Source of the DNA: Massariosphaeria phaeospora
Taxonomy: Eukaryota; Ascomycota; Dothideomycetes; Pleosporales
Direction of reading: 5' to 3'
Assembly (NCBI GenBank): GCA_011032825.1
Contig: JAADJZ010000007.1
Location: forward strand, 62,001-126,000
Length of the DNA stretch: 64,000 nt
Positions 1-8,854 of this stretch are shown here, piece after piece; within the stretch, counting starts at the first letter, position 1; each line of letters begins with the position of its first letter. Position numbers and translations under genes: made by a program. Under the pieces are notes generated by a model. That model was not told the origin of the DNA and searched no databases. It was given only the letters and a program-made list of their open reading frames with translations.

Positions 1-458
1 GTTCGTACTAGAACCATAGTCCCATTCATTGCCCTCCCTCTTCTAGGACTACTACGTCCTTGGCTATCTGGGTCTGCATATGGAGCGTCAATTTAATTGT
101 AGGCAAATTATGCAATGCATACAGTCCTCCAGGTATGTCCCCTTCTTACTCATAATCCGCGCTAAATGATAGAGTGTAGGTGCCGAGGGTTACTATCGGA
201 GCCCGATGATATCCAGTGATCATCCAGGACAATCATGCAGTCAAACAGTGACCCCTCCTGCTTGCTTGGCTGCATCGAGAATGCAACCAGACAATCACAC
301 GGTGCCGGGGGCTAGCGAGTAATTCCATAGGTCCTAGGGAGTCATGGTAGGTCTCCTCTTGACTCCCACGAACTTTAACTCAACTAGAAACTGCTTAGCA
401 CCGCAGACTCCCGCAGCAGCAAGTTCTGCGATCTCTTCTAGTATTAAAGCGCAGACGC
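1..458. other. Left-edge non-coding sequence
   Basis: No supported gene. This is the presumed promoter of the UstYa-like gene that follows. No TATA box, repeat or RNA gene was recognised. The window begins here, so a gene further left would be missed. Confidence 0.5.
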
Positions 459-1433
459 ATGCCTGAGCTCTACAATTCATCGCACAGGCTGTTCTTCTCT
501 CGCCATCAATCGACACTCGATATGAAGCTTCCGCAATTCGGCTTTGGATTCCTCACGGGGCAGCCATCATACCACTCTGTTGAACAAGGAGAGTTTCTTT
601 TGAGTGGAGAGAAACCTGCGAACCCTCAAGCACACCGAAACACTTATTTGAGCGGCTCTTGGAAGAGTGCTTGTCTGCTGTTACTCCTCTGTACTAACGT
701 CGTCACCATTGTTGGCTTATTGTGGTCACCCGGTGGTCAAGAAGGGATCCCTGAAGTTTATGGTACGTAAAACTGACATCTTTCCAACGATATCTGCGGT
801 GTTAACAAATGAGTAGCGAAGGTTGATTCCATCAAGACCACCTGGACAAAATTTTGGTGGTGGACGGAGTACAGCGATTCTAACCACACTACGACGAATG
901 AGCTATGGGACGCCATTCTCCCATCCCATGGTTTTGTCGCCATGGATCTCCAGTGGGCTGCTGGGCGAAACTGGCCAGAGACGATGAGACTTCCGAGTGA
1001 TCCTTCCAAAGGAGTCTACCTGCTAGAAGCATACCATCAGCTGCATTGCCTGGTATACTAGTCTCGGATAAAATATCATGGGTTATGCAGGCTGACATTT
1101 TCCTAGCGAATGATACGCAAGACGTTCTGGGAAGCTTACACAAGGAAGCCTTATACCTACCAGCCTTCTCCACATTTCGAACATTGCTTCGATACCCTCC
1201 GGCAGGCTATTATGTGCAACGCTGATAATACCCCACTCTACACATTCGGGGACAATACCGCAGGGGATGGACAGCTTCACAGATGCCACAACTGGGATGA
1301 GTTGCGTGTTTTCGCCACAGAGAACACAGCATGTTATCGCGATACCATCGAGGATGTCTTATTGAAGGAGCATTTCGGCTTCTGTGATGACGGTTCAGAC
1401 GGTCTTCACTGGGCAGAAGATTCCGAAATGTAA
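459..1433 (+). CDS. UstYa-like (DUF3328) membrane oxidase-family protein
   Basis: Three exons in continuous phase: 459-762, 817-1052 and 1107-1433, giving 288 aa. The N-terminal part is cytosolic, followed by one membrane segment (about residues 70-90, SACLLLLLCTNVVTIVGLL). The lumenal domain carries the two family-defining HxxHC motifs, HQLHC near the end of exon 2 and HFEHC in exon 3, and the usual GFVAMD and DPSKGVYLLEAYHQLHCL contexts. Family members (UstYa/UstYb in ustiloxin, PhomYa-e in phomopsin) catalyse oxidative cyclisation of ribosomal peptides, or act as dehydratases or halogenases elsewhere. The second ATG at 522 (267 aa) is an equally good start because the first 21 residues are not family-like. 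The tyrosinase 3.7 kb downstream suggests a shared secondary-metabolite role; this is inference. Confidence 0.9.
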
Positions 1434-2549
1434 TTTACAGCGCCGGGAACGTGAGGACGGACGGAGCTATTGTGGACGGGACTCATTTGAACCATTTTTC
1501 TGGTTCATGTTAGGATTCTACAAGATTCATTCCGTTACTTCTTCCAACTTTTAGGCTCCAGGATCAACGCAGTCTCGAACAGCTCGAAATTACCCGGCAT
1601 TCGTTAATTGCTTAACACTCTGATCAATGCCAAATCCAGAGGACGACCATGCAGTGAGCTGCAGAGGGAAAGCGGTCACAACTACGAGGCTCCTTATCAA
1701 CGCTCCATATTCTTTCAAAAGCCTATGGTTTCAACCTCTCATACGAGGCCATCCAGCGGCGTGTATTAGAACAGGGCATCGAGTCGCGCCTCTCGTTACA
1801 GTGCAGGACGTCTCACTGCATGGTCACCATTATCAAGAATGAGATATCGACTAGGAGAGGCGAGCGCATATCTCGCGCGAATGTATCCTCTTGAACTCTG
1901 GATTTAATTTACAACATATCATCGATTGGGTGGGTACATGGAGGTGGAGGGTAGAGCAGCATTATAGGCGAGAGCACGTCTTGTCACGAAGATTCAAGAC
2001 GGAGACCGAGAATCGTTTGCCTTTTTTTATATTGGCTGACACATGCATACCAGTTGCCGCCCGTCACTGGGTAGAATTGTGGAGGAAAACGCCAAAGTAG
2101 CCACTCTTGTCGAAACAACGGAGATTCAGGATATATCGACAGGGGTCAAGCGCCGACCCCCACTACCTGCAAGTAACAACGGACCGTACCGTTACACAAA
2201 GGTCAAGCCTAAATCCTTCGGTCACCGTGCTCCTGCTCTTCTAGTAGCAATACGCTTCTTAGCTACTGCATGACTGCATGTACTTAAGATAAGGATTCAT
2301 GATCTTCAGAACTTCGGAAAAGGCCCCAACACCTGGCTTGGTATGGACAAGCCACCTCGTCTCCCCATGGGCCTTACAATCCTTCTGTCGTGTTTGTTTC
2401 ACTCATTTGGCCCAGGTATATGTACACGGGATAGTGGAGCTAGACTCGTCATCTAGCGATCTCTCTTTTAGCTCCACTTTACTGTCCCTAGTTCTCGCCA
2501 ACTTACTGTTTGTGTCTAGAGCTTCTCAGTCAGTCCATAAGCTTACACT
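1434..2549. other. Intergenic, no gene seen
   Basis: About 1.1 kb between the UstYa-like and rhodopsin-like genes. Only short ORFs (about 70 aa) without recognisable domains occur. I looked for a dikaritin-type precursor (signal peptide plus repeated cores separated by KR sites) on both strands and did not find one. Confidence 0.5.
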
Positions 2550-4067
2550 ATGGTCTTCTGGGCCGAGCGGGATGCCGTGCTCTTCGTGGGGATATTCTTC
2601 CCCATCGGCGGGCTGCTGGCAGTCGGCTTGCGATTCCTCGGCCGAATGAACAGAAGGAAGAAATCGTTGAACTTGGGCACAGATGATTGGCTGATTCTAC
2701 CTGCATTCGTGCGTATGACCACTGCCTCGGTTCGTGCAGTGTTGATTGATGGTTTTAAGTAGGTGCTCATGACTGCGTGTAGCGCTATCTTCATAGCAGG
2801 TGAGTTTGCGGAACCGTACGCGCGGAGAGAGATATCTCACTGACGCTGTTTTGTAGGATTCGCAACGGACACTATTGGGTCTCATCGCCCGTGGTTTGAC
2901 ATCCCTTCACTCCTGATGAACAAGGAACCACAACAGGTGCTTCTCGAGAAGGTGATTGTTCTCTCGAGGCGTGGAGTGCGCTACTGACTATACCTCGACA
3001 GTTCGAATTCGCCTTCAATATCCTCCAGATCCTAGCCCTGGGATTGACAAAGCTGTCCATCTGCTTCTTCTACCGGCGAATCTTTCGCGGAAAGCGGTTT
3101 AATATCATGAGCTGGACCGTCATCGGCCTGGTTGTAGCATGGATGGTTACCTTCCTTATCCTTCTGACAGCCGGCTGCGGGACGAATGTCTCAGCATGGT
3201 GGGGATCTCTGTTAGACCTGACGACCAAATGTGCGAATCAGTTCAGCGTACTGCTTGGGTTGGCGGTTGTCGATGTTGCGGTCGACTTGATGATCATGAT
3301 TCTTCCCTTACCTTGGGTGAGTAATTCCTCTCGACTCATTTGTGTCGACATTGACTAAGATATGCAGATCCTGCGGCTTCAGCTACCGCGGAGGCAGAAG
3401 TTTGGAGTTCTTGCCATTTTCCTTGTAGGATCTCTGTACGTTGAGCAGCTGATACTGAGAGAGTCACGAGTGTACTAATACTACCAGTGCTATCGGCTGT
3501 GGTATTGCGAGGTTGTACTTTTTCATCATGGCTTTGGCTCCCACTTGTAAGTGTCCCGTATAATCTTTTTCGAGGCCTTGCACTGACCCTGTCTGTCCAG
3601 TGGTATTTAAACAATCTCTCGACGATATAGGCAAGTTCCCAATGCAATACAGCCGTAGAGAGGCAGTTCACATAAACTAACGCCCACACTCCACAGCCGT
3701 CGTAAGCAACCTCATGTTCTGGGGCATGGTCGAAACCGGCGTCGCCGTCATCGCCGCCTGTCTGCCGACCATACGCCCAGCTCTCAAAATCATCAGCGGC
3801 GCAAAGCCGATGCAGAGCCTCCGCAGTTTCACACACCGACTGCTGGGCAGCAACCTCAACTCGTTGTTTTCCTCGCACAAAGACACTATGCAGCGCACCG
3901 ACTCTACGGCGACGATTGCGCGCAGTCAGGGCTCTGGCGTGGAAGATACTGCAGCTGACGGATTTGAGATGGACCGGGTTGGTAGTGGTGCTGGAGGGAA
4001 AGGGGGGCACGCGCAGCTGGGTAGGATATATGTGGATAGTGAGTACAAGGTCGAGCATGCAGTGTAG
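2550..4067 (+). CDS. Rhodopsin-like seven-helix integral membrane protein
   Basis: Eight exons: 2550-2708, 2763-2799, 2857-2936, 3002-3316, 3368-3435, 3488-3546, 3601-3630 and 3697-4067, giving 372 aa in unbroken phase. It belongs to the fungal family often annotated as rhodopsin-domain or SAT4-like integral membrane protein. Visible landmarks are the N-terminal helix, a TDDWLI loop, the KLSICFFYRRIF helix end, a WWGS/C-N lumenal loop and the VETGVAVIAACLPTIRP segment before a Ser/Thr-rich cytosolic tail. No retinal-lysine claim is made; these proteins are not light-driven pumps. The seventh intron (3631-3696) uses a GC donor. The function is unknown; members often lie in secondary-metabolite clusters. 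It sits between the UstYa-like gene and the tyrosinase on the same strand. Confidence 0.82.
3631..3696 (+). other. GC-AG intron
   Basis: The exon before ends ...GATATAG and the intron opens GCAAGTTC and closes CACTCCACAG. Using it joins DDI to AVVSNLMFWG in phase, the expected family sequence. No GT donor nearby restores the frame equally well. Confidence 0.75.
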
Positions 4068-5093
4068 GGGAGTTTGTGTATTCTTAGATAATAGGAGGCG
4101 TATATAGATGCAGAACGGTCTTGAAGCTGATTATAGAGCACACTCTTCGCAATCACCTATGCCGAATTCTGAATGTTTCCAAAACCTGGCGGTTTGGCTC
4201 TTAGGTCTCGTCCCACGTATCGATCTCCAGCCCATGCTAGAACTCCTTGCACCACCCAACATAGCCAAACAGCCTCCACCGTGTTCGACCGAGCCATCTC
4301 ATTAGCGGTAGCAAGCATGTCCGTGTATATCACCGGCTCGGTTCGGGTCGGTTCGGTTTGGTCCGCAAACGGCCCCCATAAGCAAGCGGGGTCTGCATTC
4401 TCTACATGCATGAACAGTACAGTACAGCACATATTGACGCATGCATACAACCGAAGTAGAGCGTTGCGATCAGGGAGGAATCCCTGGCCTGTAATCCTCC
4501 GCTTGGGCTTGCAATATCTACTATGTACATACCTACGTCGCATCACACCTTTTTGAGTACGCATGCATGCTCGCTACTGCTTCAGGGAGGCCGTTTCTGC
4601 CCGTGAGATTACAGGACTACGGGACTGCGTCGGTGTTCATTGGATGTTGCGTTGCACGATGGCCAATTGCTCGGCACCACTGTGTGGACTCTGTGAATTC
4701 TATCTCCCGCATGCATGTAGGTGTAGGGAGTGGAGTGCCTAAGAAGTCAGATTCAGGGCTCAAGGGGCCGCGGGGCCGGGGGTTGCTAACCTTCCTTCCT
4801 AGATTGTATGTACCCACCCGTACGGAGTAGAGATAGCGACTTTGACAGTGCTGTACTGGTGCGTCTTGCGGAGACTGGCGAGTTGCAGAGATTGGCAGCA
4901 GTGGTAATGTCATGCTCTGCAGGTTCTGCAGGATTCAGCTCTTTCGCTTTCTGGTCATGCTGAACTTCTACACTGCGCGCGGACGATATCGTGGATGTTT
5001 ACTCACTGTATCGATCATCCGCACTCCATACTTCGCACTCCCTCACTCCCACTCCCACTCCCTCTCCCTCTCCCTCTCCCTCCCCCCTCTACC
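4068..5093. promoter_or_regulatory. Tyrosinase upstream region with GCATGCAT motifs and CT-rich tract
   Basis: About 1 kb without a supported gene. Four copies of an ATGCAT core, mostly within palindromic GCATGCAT, lie at 4404-4412, 4439-4446, 4561-4570 and 4710-4717. A strongly pyrimidine-rich tract (CTCCCA then CCCTCT repeats) at about 5038-5090 runs directly into the tyrosinase ATG. A TACGGAGTA motif is at 4821-4829. Any regulatory role is inference. Confidence 0.4.
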
Positions 5094-6575
5094 ATGCCCC
5101 TCCCCCTCAAAGGCTACCTCCCGCTCTCCAACCTAGCCCAACCCTCCTGCTCATCCTCCTCCTCCCCCCAACCCTCCCGATTATCTACCTCCCTCTCCCT
5201 CTCCCGCCCCCCCATCCTCCCCGCCCTCTCCATCGCCGTCTCCGCCACCCTCTGCATCCTGCTCGGCTTCCTCTGCGGCCTGCAAAGCCAAACACCCACC
5301 ACCGCCGCACCCAGCACCTCCAACACGCAATGGTGTGTGCACCCGCCCACACGCCGCGAATGGCGCAGCCTGAGCGCCCTCGAGCGCGAAGACTACATCT
5401 CGGCGGTCAAGTGCCTCAAGACGCGTTCGTCGCGCGTGGGGCAGCCGCACTCGCTGTACGACGATTTTCCGTGGGTGCATACGTTTGTGGGAGATAATAG
5501 TGAGGCGTCCGTTTCGTTTTCGTTTCTAAGGGTCCTGTGCGTTTGTGGAGGGTGGTTGTGAGAGGTTGGGGATTTGGGGGAGACGAGCTGAGCTGTTGGT
5601 GGCATAGGCGTCTCGAGCAAGGACTGTCGTTTGACTCTTTGGGAAACGGATCGTCTCTTGCTGTATGTATGCTCGCCGTCTGACATCGTTCTGCGCAGCA
5701 CACGACACGGCCGCGTTCCTGCCCTGGCACCGCTACTTCATCCGCATCTACGAGCGCGCCCTCCAAGAGCAGTGCGGCTACAACGGCCACCTCCCGTGAG
5801 TTCCCCCTCCCTCCCTTTTCCTCCCTCTCCCTACTCCCCCTCCCACATCCACTAATCCCCTCCTCCCCCCCAGCTACTGGGACTGGACCCTCGACTGGCT
5901 CTCCATCCCCTCCTCCCCCGTCTTCGCCCCCTCCTCCTTCGGCTCCACAGGCAACACCACGCCCCCCACGCCCCTAACCGTGAACTTCGGGTCCTGCGTA
6001 ACCGACGGGCCTTTCGCGGGGCTGCCACTGCTCTACTATCGCGAAGCGTACACGCCGCACTGCCTGTCGCGCGGGTTCCTGCCGCCGGACCTCATCGCGT
6101 CGATATGCACGCCGAATCTGCGGCCCGAGGTTATGAGCGATGTGGCGCGGCAGGGTGATTTTTGGGCGTTTTCGCAAGCGCTGGAAGAGGGGCCGCATAT
6201 TGGGATTCCGTGTGTGATAAGGGGCGATTTTGCGAATATGACGGCGCCGAATGGTGAGTGGAGTTTTCTTGTGTGCGGTTCTGTCTGTCTGTCTGTCTGT
6301 CTGTGCTTGTGAGGTCTGGTTTGCAAAGGTTGACGTGTGGTTTTTGTACAGATCCGTTGTGGTGGTTGCATCACGCACAGCTCGACCGGCTGTGGTGGCA
6401 GTGGCAGCACGTATACCCCGAAGACCGACTATCGCAGTATCTCGGCCCTGCCATCGAAGACCGAACCCAGAATGTTTCTTTGTTTGATGTGCTTGTGTTC
6501 GGCGGCCTGGCGCCCGATGTTGCGGTTCGAGAGATCATGGACGCCGAGACTGGGGTGTTGTGCTATCGGTATTAG
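5094..6575 (+). CDS. Membrane-anchored tyrosinase-family copper protein
   Basis: Four exons: 5094-5499, 5699-5795, 5874-6253 and 6352-6575, giving 368 aa. An N-terminal hydrophobic anchor (about residues 43-62, ALSIAVSATLCILLGFLCG) precedes a lumenal tyrosinase domain. The CuA site is complete: a His in PWVH, a His in NTHDTAAF, and the His of LPWHRYF. In CuB the GPH His and the LHHAQLDRLW histidines are present. The position four residues after GPH, normally His in GPHxxxH, is Pro (GPHIGIP). Tyrosinases oxidise phenols; UstQ and PhomQ homologues act in dikaritin biosynthesis next to UstYa proteins, as here. The missing ligand could mean reduced or altered activity. The start at 5094 is the first ATG after the pyrimidine tract and places the anchor correctly. 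Confidence 0.9.
6281..6304 (+). repeat. (CTGT)6 microsatellite in tyrosinase intron 3
   Basis: Six tandem CTGT units lie inside the third intron of the tyrosinase gene (6254-6351), between the donor and the branch-site region. Length variation between strains is likely, with no coding effect. Confidence 0.85.
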
Positions 6576-6909
6576 CCAGACGGGTGCACAAAATGTAGAA
6601 AGAGCGTGTAATGAAATCGGGATGATATTGAAACTCAATCCTCTTGCCAGATAGTGTCATAAACTACATGAAGGCATGAATAGGCCACGCTGCAAAGCGA
6701 ACCCAATAGCGGCACCTATGACGCCAATTCCCCCAAACCCGTTGCCGCATTGAGAGCAAGGAGACAATTCCTCTCGCTCCGTCGTGGGCCACCCTATATT
6801 TTCATAGCTGGAAGGTATCGCCAGAACGTAAACACGGCGCCATTGTAAACTCGGTCCGTAATCGTGGGTGAGTGTACTGCTGAGACGACCTGGGCTGTCC
6901 GACGCGGAA
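6576..6909. other. Convergent 3' regions of tyrosinase and SUMO genes
   Basis: A short gap between two converging genes. Nothing beyond presumed 3' untranslated sequence is seen. Confidence 0.5.
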
Positions 6910-7273
6910 CTACCAGCTACCGCCGATTTGTTCCTGGTGCACCTCCAGCGTGTCGCCGTCCTGCATATCGAGCTGCGGGTAATGTTAGCAGTCAAGTTTA
7001 AGGTGATCGCGGCCCGCAACGATAACGCGCGAGAGAGATACGTACAGAGTCGGGGTTATCCGTCGGTCCCACGCGCTGGCCGTCAAACAGAAAGCGCACA
7101 CTCGCCGGGCTCTTGCCTTGGCGCTCACAGAAGGCGTCCATGAGTTTCTTCAGCTGGGTGGTCCGCTTGATCTTGAAGAAGACCTCGTTGTTGTTGTCGG
7201 TGACTTTGATGTTCAGGTGCTCGGGCTGAGCATCCTCAGGCTTCTGCATGTTCGGGGATCCGGAATCCGACAT
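6910..7273 (-). CDS. SMT3: SUMO (ubiquitin-like modifier)
   Basis: Two exons, 7046-7273 and 6910-6972 on the minus strand, give 96 aa. The sequence shows the full SUMO fold: the HLNIKVTDNNNEVFFKIKR strand pair, the LMDAFCERQGK helix, RFLFDGQRV, and a C-terminal LDMQDGDTLEVHQEQIGG. The diglycine at residues 93-94 is followed by only Ser-Trp, the short tail that a Ulp1-type protease would remove before E1 activation. The flexible acidic N-terminus and Cys in AFCERQGK are usual. This is a conserved single-copy eukaryotic gene acting in the nucleus and cytoplasm. It diverges from the Nup84 gene across a 1.6 kb gap. The intron joins ...NPDS to LDMQ in phase 0. Confidence 0.97.
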
Positions 7274-8854
7274 GGCGGAGGCAATGGTGTGGTTTCTGGG
7301 GAGAGGAGTGGCTGGCTGGCAGAGTTAGAAGCCGTGTCGCAGGCTGGGCAGAATATTGCGGGTGACGAACGTGGAGAGCGCGCGGGGGCAATCTGCTATT
7401 TATGGGCGGCGGAGCTAGCGTATCGGCTTTACTTCAGATGCTTGTGAAAGGCCAGATTGCAGAAGGGCGCAGACGCGTCGGCGGGTTGTCGAGCGGCCGG
7501 TGGCGAGCGAGGTGAAGGAGCGAGGCGCACGATGGGGAGGGTGGAGGTGGAAGAGTGGGAGAGGGCTAGTGGGGGACGAGCCTCAAGGAAGGTGGAGGCC
7601 AACTGGAGCCGACCGGGCCTTTCACCTGCAGCCTGCAGTCTGCCCTCAAAGGAAGACTCGCTTTGGTCCGCCCTCTCACCAGTCTCTTACCAGCCTCTCA
7701 CTACTGCTGCCTGGCCTGCTCGCGGGACGCTGCACACCGCTTTTGTACGGGACCTCGCCTGTCCACGTGATATCCGAAATGGTGAGAGGAGAAACCAGAG
7801 TGTCACCGTCATCGCTGATGATGCAGCTCACAATTGCGCCCAGGGCCCGAACGAAGACACACGGACAGATCCGCCCTGCCATTCACGGGCGTGTGCGATT
7901 CAGAGTATGCGGCAAATTCCCCAATGAGCCGCCAGGGCTGATTCAAACGGTGCAGACTGTCTGCAAAAATCGAACTATCAAGAGGAGAAGTGCAAGAAAG
8001 AGGTCCGCACTCTGGGCAAGACGCTATCATTCTCTCAGGCGCTGACCTGCACAGCTGAATGCTCTGTATGAGTGCTGCAATGCCTTCTACCAGGAGCACG
8101 GCGAAGGCGCCAGCACCGTGTGCTGTCCGAAGCCCTCGCTGCTAAAGTACCGTCTCTCGTCCTGCTGACTATGGGAGTAATGCTGAGACCAATAGACTGA
8201 AGATGAAGCAGCGGAGCCAGGAGTCGTCGTAGGGCTCCGGGGATCACATTGATAGTGTAGAGTTACGCCCGGAGGCATGAGCCGCCCCGTCCTTGCACTT
8301 CTAGAGTGTGCAGTGTATAGTTCGCAGTGTACAGCAAAGACAGCAGACGATTGGCTTCCATGCCCAGCTCCATCAAGTGCCCCGAGGACACAGCACCGCA
8401 CCGCACGCTGCCGTAGAGAAGCCAAATATGTCACACATCCTTTTGAAACCGCACTTTCAGCCTCCACGAGGAAGTCTAGCCGGAGAGGAAGAGGTGTTTC
8501 GTTCTAAGACAATCGGAGCACGCTGAGAGACCTTGTAGGCCTGTTCTAACACTGAACAAGTTTGAACCGAGACTCTATTGACCATCTATTAGACATTGTA
8601 TGGAAGAAGAAGAAGAGGGGCGGAGCGGCTGCATTTTGCGAGTTTTGTACGCGGCCGAGCGGGCCCGTGCACCGGCGGCCCTAGCGCGGCGCCCGTTCCT
8701 GAGTCCTGAGCTGTTCGCCGTGTTTTGCGCGCCGACGGGCCTCGACAACATCCTCACCCTCATCCTCGCCCTCGCCCTCGCCCTCGCCATCCGCGACGAC
8801 AGCACACGGCGGCCCGATCACGGTCGCTCTTGACTGACTCAGCCAGCCGCAAGC
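7274..8854. other. Long divergent intergenic region (SUMO / NUP84)
   Basis: About 1.6 kb upstream of both flanking genes. No supported gene on either strand. Several open frames of 100-180 codons are GC-rich chance frames without domains. A (CCTCGC)n-like tract lies at about 8755-8790, just before the NUP84 start. Confidence 0.45.

Noticed and set aside
1627..2273. Candidate RiPP precursor ORFs near the UstYa-like gene
   Set aside because: Checked for a signal peptide and repeated cores with KR sites; none is present in any of the short frames.
3336..4058. 240-codon minus-strand ORF
   Set aside because: Exact antisense of the rhodopsin-like gene, whose exon chain and family motifs are clear.
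7457..8045. Overlapping plus-strand ORFs of 156 and 181 codons
   Set aside because: They lie in GC-rich divergent intergenic DNA, are simultaneously open in two frames, and show no family features.
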